64,000 nt of DNA from Actinomycetes bacterium (lineage in GTDB: Bacteria; Actinomycetota; Acidimicrobiia; Acidimicrobiales; Acidimicrobiaceae). The DNA lies in assembly GCA_021786375.1 (NCBI GenBank), contig JAJYNL010000014.1, positions 1 through 64,000 on the forward strand. Reading direction: 5' to 3'. How positions within the stretch are numbered: the first letter of the stretch is position 1; every line of letters begins with the position of its first letter. This document shows positions 1 to 10,075 of this stretch, one piece after another. The notes below the pieces were generated by a model. That model was not told the DNA's origin and did not search any database. It saw only the letters and a program-made list of their open reading frames with translations. Made by a program: the position numbers and the translations under genes.

Positions 1-1
1 G

Positions 2-265
2 AATCCGGACCGGCTCGAGGAGCGCGAGCCCGGCGCCATGAGCTTTGCCGATTCCGGCAAAGGGATAAAGGCGTGGCGAGATGTGTGGGGCTCCGGGCAA
101 GGCATAGGAGCCGTAAAAGAGATCGTTCCTGCCGCCGCGGTCGTGGAGCGCTTTGAACGGGAATTGCTGGCTGCTCGGAACCAACTGGAAACCAGGTTGG
201 ACAGCCCGGTTGCAACCGATGCGGCGACAACATTTGACAGCCGGTCGGGTGGCCTTAGGATCTGA
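2..265 (+). CDS. C-terminal fragment of nitronate monooxygenase / 2-nitropropane dioxygenase-like protein (truncated by left edge)
   Basis: Frame is open to the left edge (NPDRLEEREPGAMSFADSGKGIKAWRDVWGSGQGIGAVKEIVPAAAVVERFERELLAAR); the AWRDVWGSGQGIG...VVERF pattern resembles NMO C-termini. Confidence 0.6.
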   Translation, partial: NPDRLEEREPGAMSFADSGKGIKAWRDVWGSGQGIGAVKEIVPAAAVVERFERELLAARNQLETRLDSPVATDAATTFDSRSGGLRI

Positions 266-268
266 TGC

Positions 269-1213
269 ATGATCGCTGTCCTTTGTGGCGGAGTCGGGGC
301 CGCAAAGTTCCTCGACGGTGCGATGCGCGCCTTCGGCGGCGAGGAGATCGTAGGCATTGTCAACGTGGCCGACGACGAGGTCATGCATGGCTTACACATC
401 TCCCCGGACATCGACACGATCCTCTATACGCTCTCCGGCCAGGTGAACAGCGAGACGGGGTGGGGCCTCGCCGGCGAGAGCTGGCGGGTCATGGACCGCC
501 TCGAGGCCCTCGGCGGCCAGACCTGGTTCCGGCTGGGAGATCTGGACTTGGCAACCCATCTCTACCGCAGTGCTCGGCTCGGGCAAGGGGCCACCCTAAC
601 CGAGGTCACCGCTGAGCTGGCCGCAAAGTACGGCCTGCACATCCGCCTGCTTCCCGCGAGCAACGGGGCGCTCCGAACGATCGTCTCGATCCGTGACGAT
701 ACCGGGAACACGCAAGGCATCAGCTTCCAGGAGTACTTCGTCAAGATGCGCCACCAGCCACACGTCGAGGCGGTTTCCTACCACGGTGGGCCGGAGGCGG
801 CTCCAACCCAGGAGGTCTTGGAGGCCATTGGCTCAGCGCGGGCAATCGTCATCGCACCTTCAAACCCGGTGCTCTCCATTGCGCCGATTCTGGCAATCGG
901 CGAGATCGCAGAAATGGTCTCCAAGCGGCGCAGAGACGTTGTGGCGGTAACGCCAATTGTAGAAGGGCGTGCAATCAAAGGGCCGGCAGACAGGGTCCTC
1001 GACTCATTGGGCTTCGAGTCGAGCGCCCTGGGCGTGGCTCGCTTCTACGCCGACTACGCTGGCACCTTCGTCCTGGACGAAAGAGATGTCGAGCTGGCCG
1101 GATCGATATCGGCCCTGGGCATGAAGGTCATACACACCGACACCGTAATGCAAGACGTCACCACCAAGACCGCCCTGGCGGCTTTCGTGCACGCCGCTAT
1201 TGAGGAAGCCTGA
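269..1213 (+). CDS. cofD: 2-phospho-L-lactate transferase (F420 biosynthesis)
   Basis: MIAVLCGGVGAAKFLDGAMRAF N-terminus, DIDTILYTLSG, and VIAPSNPVLSIAPIL motifs typical of CofD. Confidence 0.93.
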   Translation: MIAVLCGGVGAAKFLDGAMRAFGGEEIVGIVNVADDEVMHGLHISPDIDTILYTLSGQVNSETGWGLAGESWRVMDRLEALGGQTWFRLGDLDLATHLYRSARLGQGATLTEVTAELAAKYGLHIRLLPASNGALRTIVSIRDDTGNTQGISFQEYFVKMRHQPHVEAVSYHGGPEAAPTQEVLEAIGSARAIVIAPSNPVLSIAPILAIGEIAEMVSKRRRDVVAVTPIVEGRAIKGPADRVLDSLGFESSALGVARFYADYAGTFVLDERDVELAGSISALGMKVIHTDTVMQDVTTKTALAAFVHAAIEEA

Positions 1214-1937
1214 GTTGTCCCTCTCATCTGAGGCGCTGGCCTTGCGGATAATCGGGATTCCCGGCATTCCAGAAGTGAAGGCGGGAGACAACGTCGCCGA
1301 CCTGCTCATGGACAACTTCGAGTTGAACAACTACGACGTAGTGGTTGTAACCCAGAAGATCGTATCCAAAGCCGAAGGCCGCATCGTCGTCCTTGACAAG
1401 GAGCGGCCGCTTGAGGAGCAGATCGAGGAGTTGATCCACTCGGAGAGCCGACGCATACTCCGGCGCCGCGGTGGCCTTTTCATCACCGAAACCAATTCCG
1501 GCTACGTTTGCGCTAACGCCGGCATAGACCAATCCAACGTCCCGGAAGGTACCGTTGCCCTGCTTCCCCGCGATCCCGACCGCTCGGCCCGACGTATCAG
1601 GGACCGCATCCTTGCCAAGTCGGGCAAGCAGGTCGGGGTCATCGTCTCGGACACGTTCGGAAGAACCTGGCGCCAGGGCTTGACCGACGTCGCGCTGGGC
1701 GTGGCGGGTATCGCCGCACTTGTGGACCTTCGAGGCGCCCACGACGCAAACGGGCGGACGTTGAATGCGACCCAGATTGCCTTGGCGGACGAACTGGCAT
1801 CCGCCGCGGAATTGGCCAAGCCCAAGGGTGGCATGATCGGCGCCGTGGTGGTTCGCGGCATCGACAGAACGTACTTCCGAGAGTCATCGGTCGCGGATGA
1901 ACTGGTTCGCCCCTATGCGGAAGACCTCTTCCGTTAG
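1200..1937 (+). CDS. cofE: Coenzyme F420-0:L-glutamate ligase, stand-alone
   Basis: GIPEVKAGDNVADLL, VVVTQKIVSKAEGR, VIVSDTFGRTWRQGLTDVALGVAG; overlaps the cofD 3' end. Confidence 0.93.
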   Translation: MRKPELSLSSEALALRIIGIPGIPEVKAGDNVADLLMDNFELNNYDVVVVTQKIVSKAEGRIVVLDKERPLEEQIEELIHSESRRILRRRGGLFITETNSGYVCANAGIDQSNVPEGTVALLPRDPDRSARRIRDRILAKSGKQVGVIVSDTFGRTWRQGLTDVALGVAGIAALVDLRGAHDANGRTLNATQIALADELASAAELAKPKGGMIGAVVVRGIDRTYFRESSVADELVRPYAEDLFR

Positions 1938-1944
1938 CTGAGCT

Positions 1945-2946
1945 TCATTCGTCAGGCGAAGCGTCTGCTTGCCTGCCAGGCCTGCGCACGAAGTACTCTT
2001 CGGGATTCGCGCGATACCAGTCCACCAGCGAACTGACTCCTGTCTCGAGGTCGGTGAAGGGCCGCCATCCGAGCTGAGTGGCTGCTCGCGACGCATCCAG
2101 CGCCGAGCGCAGGATATCTCCCGGGCGCGCAGCCGCCATCCTCGGCCGCAGCGTACTGCCCGCGGCCCTGGCGATCAGCTCATAAAGGGACGCGACGGTG
2201 GTCTCCCTGCCTGTCCCAACGTTGACAACCAGTCCCCCGCCGTTATCCATCGCCCGGATCAGGGCGTCGACCACGTCCGCGACATATACGAAGTCACGAG
2301 TCTGCTTCCCGTCACCGAAGATGGTGCTCGGTCTTCCCGTCAGACAGCGCTCCGTGAAAATGGAGATTACGCCGGACTCGGCCGCACCGCGCTGCCGCGG
2401 TCCATAGACGTTGGCGAAGACGAGGGCGGTGTACTCCAGATCCCGGCTGCGCCGGTAGACGTCCAGGTAATCAATGGCCGCCCTCTTCGAGGCGCCATAA
2501 GGGGAGCTAGGGACTAGCGGAGAGGCCTCCTGGATGGGAATCTCTGCCGCGACATCCCCGTAGATTGCGGCCGACGCGGCGAAAACGATCTTGGCTCCGC
2601 CACTCGTGAGCGCCGCCTCCAGCACGCGGAGCGTGCCTCCGAGGTTCACCGTCAGGTCCTCGAACGGATCCTCCATCGAGCGGGCCACGTCCGAGCGAGC
2701 CGCCAGGTGGAAGATGACACTGGGCCGTCGACGCTTGGCCAGCTCGGCCAGTGCGGGAGATCTCACGTCCATCTGGTGGAACGAAAACTGCCCATGGCTG
2801 CCCGACCTTGCTTGGGCGAGATTCGAGAGCCGCCCGGTGGAAAGGTCGTCAACGACGTCCACTCCGAAGCCGAGCCCAAGAAGCTGGTCGACAAGATGCG
2901 AGCCGATAAATCCGGCTCCGCCCGTAACCAGCACGCGATCCATCAA
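1945..2946 (-). CDS. NAD-dependent epimerase/dehydratase (UDP-glucose 4-epimerase-like SDR)
   Basis: VLVTGGAGFIGSHLVDQL Rossmann motif; SPYGASKRAAIDYL YxxxK motif. Confidence 0.9.
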   Translation of the reverse strand: MMDRVLVTGGAGFIGSHLVDQLLGLGFGVDVVDDLSTGRLSNLAQARSGSHGQFSFHQMDVRSPALAELAKRRRPSVIFHLAARSDVARSMEDPFEDLTVNLGGTLRVLEAALTSGGAKIVFAASAAIYGDVAAEIPIQEASPLVPSSPYGASKRAAIDYLDVYRRSRDLEYTALVFANVYGPRQRGAAESGVISIFTERCLTGRPSTIFGDGKQTRDFVYVADVVDALIRAMDNGGGLVVNVGTGRETTVASLYELIARAAGSTLRPRMAAARPGDILRSALDASRAATQLGWRPFTDLETGVSSLVDWYRANPEEYFVRRPGRQADASPDE

Positions 2947-4010
2947 TCCGGAATCCTTTGAGCAACCAGGCGGTCGCCACGAGCGATCGGGGCACCCTTG
3001 GCAATCACCGTTCCCTCGTCGAGCACAGCCTCGGCAGGCACCGAGCCACCCACCCCCACAATCGAATCGAGCACCTGCGCGTGCCTGGCCACGCTGGCGT
3101 GGGCCATCACCACCGACTTGACTACAAGTGCCCCTGCCTCAATGACCGCATCCGGCCCGACGATCGAGGCAATGATCCTCGCTCCGGGGTCGACCCTGGC
3201 GGACTTGGCCATCAGCGAGTCTCCGACCACCTCGAAGCCGGCCGGGGTAACACCGACCAGGTCTATCTCGGCTGCACTTACGGAGCCCCCGTCGTCGCGC
3301 ACCAGCACGGAGAGGAACTCCAGGTTGACGGCCCGAAAGTTGTCCACCGTGCCGGCGTCGATCCAGAAGCCGTCGAAGGGAAGCGCAAAAAGCTCCCCCC
3401 TGCCGGCGAGGTCAGGGAAGATCACCTTTTCAATCGAAACTCTGCTGCCGGGCTTCACTGCGGCCAGTGCCTCGGGATCCAGCACATAGATACCAGCGTT
3501 GATGAGGTTGCTGGGTGCATCCTCTCGTCGCGGCTTCTCAACGAAGGCCTCGACCTTGCCGTCACCGTCCGTTGCAACCACGCCAAAGGCCGACGGGTCT
3601 TCCACGGGGACAAGGGCGATGGTGGCAAGCCCTGCGTTGCTCCGATGCGCCTCAACCAAGGCCGACACGTCGAAGTCGCAGAGGATGTCAGCATTGACGA
3701 CAAGAAACGTCTCCTGCAATCCGCCGAAGTCGGCGGCGAAGCGGATGCCGCCCGCCGTGTCGAGCGGCTCGGGCTCAACGGCGTACACGATCTCCACTCC
3801 GGCAACCTCACCGCTTGGATATGCCTCGATGAATACGTCCGGCCGGTAGCCGAGAGAGAGGACGACTCGGTCCACGCCAAAACGTGCCAGCCTCTCAACG
3901 ACGCGCTCCAACATGGTGACCCCGGCAATGCAGAGCATCTGCTTGGGAATTTCATGGGTAAGCGGCCTGAGCCTAGTGCCCATACCACCTGCCAGCACGA
4001 CAGCCTGCAA
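2943..4010 (-). CDS. NDP-sugar pyrophosphorylase with left-handed beta-helix (mannose-1-phosphate guanylyltransferase-like)
   Basis: MQAVVLAGGMGTRLRPLTHEIPKQML; hexapeptide-like C-terminus. Confidence 0.88.
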   Translation of the reverse strand: MQAVVLAGGMGTRLRPLTHEIPKQMLCIAGVTMLERVVERLARFGVDRVVLSLGYRPDVFIEAYPSGEVAGVEIVYAVEPEPLDTAGGIRFAADFGGLQETFLVVNADILCDFDVSALVEAHRSNAGLATIALVPVEDPSAFGVVATDGDGKVEAFVEKPRREDAPSNLINAGIYVLDPEALAAVKPGSRVSIEKVIFPDLAGRGELFALPFDGFWIDAGTVDNFRAVNLEFLSVLVRDDGGSVSAAEIDLVGVTPAGFEVVGDSLMAKSARVDPGARIIASIVGPDAVIEAGALVVKSVVMAHASVARHAQVLDSIVGVGGSVPAEAVLDEGTVIAKGAPIARGDRLVAQRIPD

Positions 4011-4121
4011 CGAGCCTCCTCAGTTACCTACGGAGCGCGGGAAGCGGGGAACAAAGCGCTCACTCATCTTACTATTACGGCCTACCCCTGAACGGCCCGG
4101 ATCGCATTCGCGCGGCGCAGC

Positions 4122-4856
4122 TCAGCCCGCTGCAGTCGTGGTGGTCTTGGATGGTGCGGTTGTGGTCGGGGCGAGACTCGGCACCAGCGTCGTGGTCGTC
4201 GAAGAGAGCGCCTGGGTCAAGCTGAGGTTCACCAACGCCTTTGTCGAATCCGGCTTGGGCAGAGAGGCGCCCTTGGCAACCAGGCCGACTGAAATCAGCT
4301 GCTGATCACCGAAGCGGATATTCGCCGGGTTCCCGGTGTAGACCTTGCCGGAGGAGAGAAGCGACGACCACACCTTCACTTGGATCGTGGCCGGCCTTCC
4401 GTTGCAGGTCGAGCTCGAGCTGATGGCCGCATGTCCCGGATAAAGGATCTTGCTCCCGGATAGATAGAGCCCGCCGTAACCAAGAACGAACTTGCCGAGC
4501 GTCGCGTTGGATCCTTCGTCGAGTGCGCTGCGGGGCTGCACGGTGATGAGGCCGTTGCCCGTGGTGTAGAACGAGAGTGACGAGGTGTTCTTTTGGGCCT
4601 TCAAGTTGGGGAGGAAAGCGTTGCAGTCGTATACGCCGAAGGCGACATGCCAGGTCTGGCCTACGCGCGGCGGCGAACCGGCCGCTCCTGACGGGTGCAG
4701 GCGCTCGTAACGCGAGTAGCCGACTACAAAGAGACCGAGGACAATGATCAGGGCCAGGGACGTATAAAAACCCAGAGGCACCTCACCCTTGCGCGTTCTG
4801 CTGCCGCCGGTAGCCGCCGCGCGCGCTACCCGCTTGCCACTCGATGCCTTGGCCAT
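4122..4856 (-). CDS. Membrane-anchored protein, one N-terminal TM helix and Thr-rich C-terminal tail
   Basis: Basic N-terminus, then FYTSLALIIVLGLFVVGYSRY TM segment; TTTTLVPSLAPTTTAPSKTTTTAAG tail. Confidence 0.75.
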   Translation of the reverse strand: MAKASSGKRVARAAATGGSRTRKGEVPLGFYTSLALIIVLGLFVVGYSRYERLHPSGAAGSPPRVGQTWHVAFGVYDCNAFLPNLKAQKNTSSLSFYTTGNGLITVQPRSALDEGSNATLGKFVLGYGGLYLSGSKILYPGHAAISSSSTCNGRPATIQVKVWSSLLSSGKVYTGNPANIRFGDQQLISVGLVAKGASLPKPDSTKALVNLSLTQALSSTTTTLVPSLAPTTTAPSKTTTTAAG

Positions 4857-4939
4857 ATGTGCTGCTTACCCGCCTTGAACTCCGGTTTGACCCCTAACAC
4901 TCTATCTGCATGCGCCCGCATGCCACCGTGTGGCTTGGG

Positions 4940-5848
4940 CTACACCCGCCCAGGCCTTCGCCCCCGCGCAGCGACGCGGGCGGCACCGATGGCGAAGCGA
5001 AGCGCTGCGCCGACGGCAACCAGTGGCAGGGCAAAGCGGGCCGTTCCCTCGAGAGTCTGATCCGCATATCGCCACAGCGAGATCGAGTGCTGGGCGAGGA
5101 CGAAGTACGGGCGCGAAACAGAGGACCACCCCTGGTGGTGGACGACACGCGCCTGCGGCTCGTAGCCGATCTCATAGCCCTTGCAGATAATGCGCCGGCA
5201 CAGCTCGACGTCCTCGAGGAACATGAAATAGCGGTCATCGAAGCCGCCCATCTCGAGGAACAGTTCCCTCGAGAGCATCAGGAACGCTCCGGAGGCCCAG
5301 CGATCCTTGTCCAATGGCGCTTCCGATGCCGAGCGATAGTGGCGGCTTACCGGATTAGACGGCCAGACCAATCCGAGCGCCGCGTGCACCGCTGACACCC
5401 AGAGGCTGGGAAAGCGTCGTATCGAAGGGTAGCGACCGCCTCGGGAGTCGAGGATCATCGGCGCCACCACTCCGGCCGTGGGGTTACGCTCGAGAAAGTC
5501 CGCCAAGCGGGGGAGTGCCCCCGGCTCCACACTGCAGTCCGGGTTGCAGATGACGAGGAAGTCTCCCCGGGCGGCGTGCGCGCCGATATTCACCGCCCTT
5601 CCAAAGCCGAGATTCGCGCCGGTCTGTATCACTTCCAGGTTGCGCGGTGGATCGATATAGCCGACCGCGGAGGTAGCGGCGGAAACGCTGTCGTCGACGG
5701 AGGCGTTGTCGACGAGGATTACTTGAGCAGCACCGCAATCAAAAAGGGACGTGACGCAGGTGGCCAGCAGCTCGCCGGCGTTATAGTTGACCACCACCGC
5801 GGAGACCACGGGCGACGGCTGCGCCTGGCCGCTCAACCGGCATCCCAC
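4940..5848 (-). CDS. Glycosyltransferase family 2 (rhamnosyltransferase-like)
   Basis: VSAVVVNYNAGELLATCVTSLF, NLGFGRAVNIGA, DFLVICNPD. Confidence 0.92.
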   Translation of the reverse strand: MGCRLSGQAQPSPVVSAVVVNYNAGELLATCVTSLFDCGAAQVILVDNASVDDSVSAATSAVGYIDPPRNLEVIQTGANLGFGRAVNIGAHAARGDFLVICNPDCSVEPGALPRLADFLERNPTAGVVAPMILDSRGGRYPSIRRFPSLWVSAVHAALGLVWPSNPVSRHYRSASEAPLDKDRWASGAFLMLSRELFLEMGGFDDRYFMFLEDVELCRRIICKGYEIGYEPQARVVHHQGWSSVSRPYFVLAQHSISLWRYADQTLEGTARFALPLVAVGAALRFAIGAARVAARGRRPGRV

Positions 5849-6690
5849 AGCTCGCGGGCAAGCCTCGCTACCGATTCCCGATAGTCGGGCATCGGCGCCA
5901 GACCGGCAAGGCGCATGGCGCAGTTGTCGAGGACAGAAAAGGCGGGGCGAGGAGCCTTGCGCGTCGCGGCTATCTCGGCACTGCCAACGGGCACTACTCG
6001 CGCCTGGTCTGCCCCAACCTCTGCGAAGACGAAGCGCACCAGGTCGTACCAGGAAAGATGCCCTTGGTTGGTGGCATGAAAGATTCCGCTCATGTCTTCG
6101 AGCAGCAGCGTGGCGATGGCTCTGGCCAGATCATCCACCACCGTCGGCGAACCGACCTGGTCCGCAACGAAGCGGACCACGCCATCAGCCCTGGCCAGGG
6201 ACAGGATGGTCTTCAAAGTATTTCGACCGTGCCTGCCCATGACCCATGAGGTCCGGACAATCAGATCGTCTGCCTCGAGTTCGGCCTCCCCGGCCAACTT
6301 TGACTTGCCATAAACCGAAAGGGGCGACGTGGGGTCCCATTCGCGGTACGGCGTGGAAGCTCTGCCGTCGAACACGTAATCGGTGGAGAGGTAGCAGATC
6401 CTCGAACCGGTACGCCGGGCAGCCTGTTTTAGGTAGCGGACCGATAGCGCATTCGCCAGGTACGCGGCGTCGGGATTGTCTTCGCATGCGTCGACCTCCG
6501 TCATCGCCCCAAGGTGAACGACCCAATCGGGCCCGAAACCGGTCACCGCGTCGAATACCTGGCTTCGATCGGTGAAGTCCAGCTGCTCGCGGGTAGTGGC
6601 GATGACTTCGCCAAAGAGCGGGTGCGAAGCGGCCTCCTCGAGAAACCCTCTGCCGAGCTGCCCTCCCGCTCCCGTTACCAAAAGCCGCAC
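5833..6690 (-). CDS. rfbD: dTDP-4-dehydrorhamnose reductase
   Basis: MRLLVTGAGGQLGRGF, CYLSTDYVFDG, SVYGKSKLAGE. Confidence 0.93.
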   Translation of the reverse strand: MRLLVTGAGGQLGRGFLEEAASHPLFGEVIATTREQLDFTDRSQVFDAVTGFGPDWVVHLGAMTEVDACEDNPDAAYLANALSVRYLKQAARRTGSRICYLSTDYVFDGRASTPYREWDPTSPLSVYGKSKLAGEAELEADDLIVRTSWVMGRHGRNTLKTILSLARADGVVRFVADQVGSPTVVDDLARAIATLLLEDMSGIFHATNQGHLSWYDLVRFVFAEVGADQARVVPVGSAEIAATRKAPRPAFSVLDNCAMRLAGLAPMPDYRESVARLARELWDAG

Positions 6691-6714
6691 GTCAAGCCTC
6701 CCGCCCGCAAGCGC

Positions 6715-7716
6715 TCACCTGCTCCAGGTCCCCTCCTGGACCGGAGCCCGTTCCTTCAGTGGCTCCCACCAGGCACGATTTTGCGAGTACCAGCGAATGG
6801 TGCCGGCGATGCCGGAGTCGAAGTCGATCCGGGGAGCCCATCCGAGTTCGGAACGGATCTTGGCCGAGTCAAGCAAATAACGGCGATCGTGGCTCGGGCG
6901 GTCGGGGACGATCCGCTTGAGGGAATCATCCTTGCCAAGCTGCTTCAGAACCAGGTCGGCAATCTCCATGATGCTCTTCTCCACCCCCGTTCCTACGTGG
7001 TAGGTCTCCCCGTCCTCTCCGCGATTGATGACGAGGTCGATGGCACGGCAATGATCGAGCGCATGGATCCATTCGCGGCGGTTCTGCGTGGACTCGTAGA
7101 GTGGGAGGGGCTTGCCGTCCAGTGCATTGGTTGCAAAGAGAGGGATCACCTTCTCGGGAAACTGGTATGGACCGTAATTGTTGGCGCAGTTGGTGATGCT
7201 TATCGGGATGCCGTAAGTGAGGTGGTACGAGCGCACCACATGGTCGCCACCCGCCTTGGAGGCGTTATAGGGCGTGCGGGGCCGGTAGGGCGACGCCTCG
7301 GTGAACCCGGCCACCTCGTCCAAGTCCATGTCGCCATACACCTCACAGGTGGAGACGTGATGGAAGCGGTGCAGCTTTACCTTGCGGACGGCCTCCATAA
7401 GACCTTGAGTCCCCATCACGTTTGTGGCAAAGAAGCGGCCGGGATCCACAATGGCCAGGGAGTTGTGGGATTCGGCTGCGAAGTTGACGACGACCTCGAC
7501 TTCGTGCGAACGCAGCACCTGGTAGACGAGGTCGCTGTTGGCGATGTCGCCTTTGACAAAGTGGTACCTGCCCTCAAGCCCGGCCAAGGAGGTCAGGCTT
7601 CCCGCATAGGTCAGTGAGTCGTAGACGACCACCTCGTCGCCCGGATGCTCGGCTAACCAATACCGGACGAAATTCGAGCCGATGAATCCGGCTCCCCCGG
7701 TTACGAGAATGTTCAT
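6715..7716 (-). CDS. rfbB: dTDP-glucose 4,6-dehydratase
   Basis: NILVTGGAGFIGSNFVRYWL, FAAESHNS, YNASKAGGDHVVRSYHLTYGIP, NNYGPYQFPEKVIPLF. Confidence 0.95.
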   Translation of the reverse strand: MNILVTGGAGFIGSNFVRYWLAEHPGDEVVVYDSLTYAGSLTSLAGLEGRYHFVKGDIANSDLVYQVLRSHEVEVVVNFAAESHNSLAIVDPGRFFATNVMGTQGLMEAVRKVKLHRFHHVSTCEVYGDMDLDEVAGFTEASPYRPRTPYNASKAGGDHVVRSYHLTYGIPISITNCANNYGPYQFPEKVIPLFATNALDGKPLPLYESTQNRREWIHALDHCRAIDLVINRGEDGETYHVGTGVEKSIMEIADLVLKQLGKDDSLKRIVPDRPSHDRRYLLDSAKIRSELGWAPRIDFDSGIAGTIRWYSQNRAWWEPLKERAPVQEGTWSR

Positions 7717-7779
7717 CTACGCTTTCTCCATTGTCCAAGAATCGGCATGTCGGGGCCAGGTCTGCGACCCCGCCCGGGT

Positions 7780-8859
7780 CTATGAGAGTTCGACGATCGA
7801 ATGGTCGCCGATCACCAGCCGGTTCGCGCGCGGCCTGAGCTCGCGGCGTGACACCATGGCACGCTTGCCAAGTATCGATCCCTCGAGCCGACCGGCATCC
7901 ACCACGCGCGATCCCTCCAGGACGATCGAGTTCTCGATCTCGCACGATTTGAGTGTGCAACCAGGGCCAATCGAGGTGAACGGGCCAACATAGGAATCCT
8001 CGATGACGGTCCCGGCGCCGATCACGGCAGGTCCGCGAACCTTGGAGCGGATTATCGTCGATCCGCGCTCGACAACGACCCGCCCCTCTATGGCGGAATC
8101 AAGGTCGATCTCCCCGTCCAGACGAACGTCGATGTCCTCGAGCACGAGCCGATTCCCGTCAAGCAAGGCTTCGGGCTGCCCAAGGTCCTTCCAATAACCC
8201 GTGATCTGGCGGCTCGAGACCCTGTGGCCATTGTCGATCAGCCACTGGACCGCATCGGTTATCTCGAGTTCACCACGTCCGGAAGGTTTGATGGCGGCTA
8301 CCGCCCGGTGAATCGTGCTGTCGAAAAAGTAGACGCCCACAAGCGCCAGGTCGCTGGCGGGAACCGCCGGCTTCTCGACCAGCGCTCTAACCGTTCCGTC
8401 CTCAGCCAGTTCCGCCACTCCGAAGCGATGGGGGTCGGGAACCTTGGCAAGCAGTATCTCTGCGGCGGTTCCACCGTCACGCGCCCTGAACTGCGCGGCA
8501 AATTCGCTTATGCCCTCTTTGACCAAGTTGTCGCCGAGGAACATGACAAAGTCCGAATCACCCAGGAAGTCCCGCGAGATCAGTACGCAGTGCGCGAGGC
8601 CGAGCGGCTGGTCCTGGGGAATGTAGGTGATCTGCAGGCCGAAAGCACCGCCGTCACCGACAGCGGCCATGACCTCCTCACGCGTGTCCCCGACAATGAC
8701 ACCGACTTCCTTGACGCCCGCGGCGGCGAGCGAGTCCAAGCCATAGAAGAGGATCGGCTTGTTCGCCAATGGCACCAGCTGCTTGGCCGAGGTGTGGGTT
8801 ATGGGCCGCAGCCGCGTGCCTGTGCCGCCTGCTAGCACCAGGCCTTTCAAATCCGACAT
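7780..8859 (-). CDS. rfbA: Glucose-1-phosphate thymidylyltransferase (long form)
   Basis: MSDLKGLVLAGGTGTRLRPITHTSAKQLVPLANKPILFYGLD; C-terminal beta-helix. Confidence 0.93.
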   Translation of the reverse strand: MSDLKGLVLAGGTGTRLRPITHTSAKQLVPLANKPILFYGLDSLAAAGVKEVGVIVGDTREEVMAAVGDGGAFGLQITYIPQDQPLGLAHCVLISRDFLGDSDFVMFLGDNLVKEGISEFAAQFRARDGGTAAEILLAKVPDPHRFGVAELAEDGTVRALVEKPAVPASDLALVGVYFFDSTIHRAVAAIKPSGRGELEITDAVQWLIDNGHRVSSRQITGYWKDLGQPEALLDGNRLVLEDIDVRLDGEIDLDSAIEGRVVVERGSTIIRSKVRGPAVIGAGTVIEDSYVGPFTSIGPGCTLKSCEIENSIVLEGSRVVDAGRLEGSILGKRAMVSRRELRPRANRLVIGDHSIVELS

Positions 8860-8876
8860 ACGCGCACCAATACTAC

Positions 8877-10022
8877 TCAGGAGACAGGAAGCCCAAGGCT
8901 TCGTGCGATGACGAGGCGCTGTATCTCACTAGTGCCTTCGCCAACTTCAAGGATCTTTGCGTCGCGATAGTGACGAGCCACCACATTGCCTTCGATAAAA
9001 CCCGCTCCACCGAATATCTGTGTCGCCACGCGTGCGGCATCCATTGCCGCCTCGGAGGAGAAGAGCTTGGCCATTGCCGCGGCCTGACCGAAGGGCTGGC
9101 CGGTGTCCTTCAGCCACGCCGCCCTGTAGGTGAGCGCGCGAGCCGCCTCAACTTTGGTCGCCATATCGGCACACATGAACGCGACCGCCTGGTGCTTCCC
9201 TATTGGGCCACCGAAAGCGTTGCGCGTCTTGGCGTACTCGAGCGAGGCATCCAGGCAACCCTGGGCAAGCCCGACTGCCAAAGCGGAAATCGCCACACGG
9301 CCGTCGTCCAGTATCGCCAGGAACTGCGCGAAGCCACGGCCGGGCGCACCGAGCAGGTTCTCCTTGGGCACGCGGACTCCGTCGAGGTAAAGGCCGTGCG
9401 TGTCGGAGGCATGCCACCCCAGCTTGCGATAGGCCGGCTCGACCACCAGTCCGGGGGTTCCGGCGGGAACCAAAAAGGCAGAAATGCCCTGCTCCGTGCG
9501 AGCTGTCACGGTGATGACCGAAGTGATCGGCGTGCCGCTGTTGGTTATGTATGCCTTTGAACCGTTGACAACCCACTCGCCCGCCCTCTCGTCGAAGGTG
9601 GCTGTGGTTCGAGTGGCCCCGGCATCGGAGCCCGCGTCGGGCTCGGTGAGACCGAAAGCGCCGAGCGACCTCCCCTCGCACATCTCCGGAAGATACCTGC
9701 GCTTCTGCTCTTCGGTACCGAACGAGTAGATGGGGTTGGCGCCGAGCCCGACGCCAGCCGAGAGCGTAATCGCCATCGAGGAATCGGCCCTGGCAAGCTC
9801 CTCGATTGCGATGCAAAGCGTCGCGAATTCGAGGCCGAGTCCCCCGTACTCTTCGGGAAACGTGATTCCGAAGGCCCCAAGTTTGCCCAGCTCAAGCACC
9901 GTATCAAGCGGGAACTGCCCCTTCTCATCCCATTCCTCGGCGTAGGGAGCCACTTTCTCGCGGGCGAATGCCCTTACCAGCCCCCTGAACTCATCCTGTT
10001 CCGCCGAAAAGCTGCAATCCAT
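8877..10022 (-). CDS. Acyl-CoA dehydrogenase
   Basis: GLTEPDAGSDAGATRTTA, AYITNSGTP, IFGGAGFIEGNVVARHYRDAKILEVGEGTSEIQRLVIAR. Confidence 0.95.
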   Translation of the reverse strand: MDCSFSAEQDEFRGLVRAFAREKVAPYAEEWDEKGQFPLDTVLELGKLGAFGITFPEEYGGLGLEFATLCIAIEELARADSSMAITLSAGVGLGANPIYSFGTEEQKRRYLPEMCEGRSLGAFGLTEPDAGSDAGATRTTATFDERAGEWVVNGSKAYITNSGTPITSVITVTARTEQGISAFLVPAGTPGLVVEPAYRKLGWHASDTHGLYLDGVRVPKENLLGAPGRGFAQFLAILDDGRVAISALAVGLAQGCLDASLEYAKTRNAFGGPIGKHQAVAFMCADMATKVEAARALTYRAAWLKDTGQPFGQAAAMAKLFSSEAAMDAARVATQIFGGAGFIEGNVVARHYRDAKILEVGEGTSEIQRLVIARSLGLPVS

Positions 10023-10075
10023 GACCTAGAACCTATCGTCACAAACGGCCCCAATGAAGCCGAAGTCAAAAGCGC

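Noticed and set aside
2958-4091. 377-aa plus-strand ORF antisense to the NDP-sugar pyrophosphorylase
   Set aside because: Shadow ORF from GC bias.
6514-7617. 367-aa plus-strand ORF antisense to rfbB
   Set aside because: Shadow ORF; rfbB on the minus strand has all catalytic motifs.
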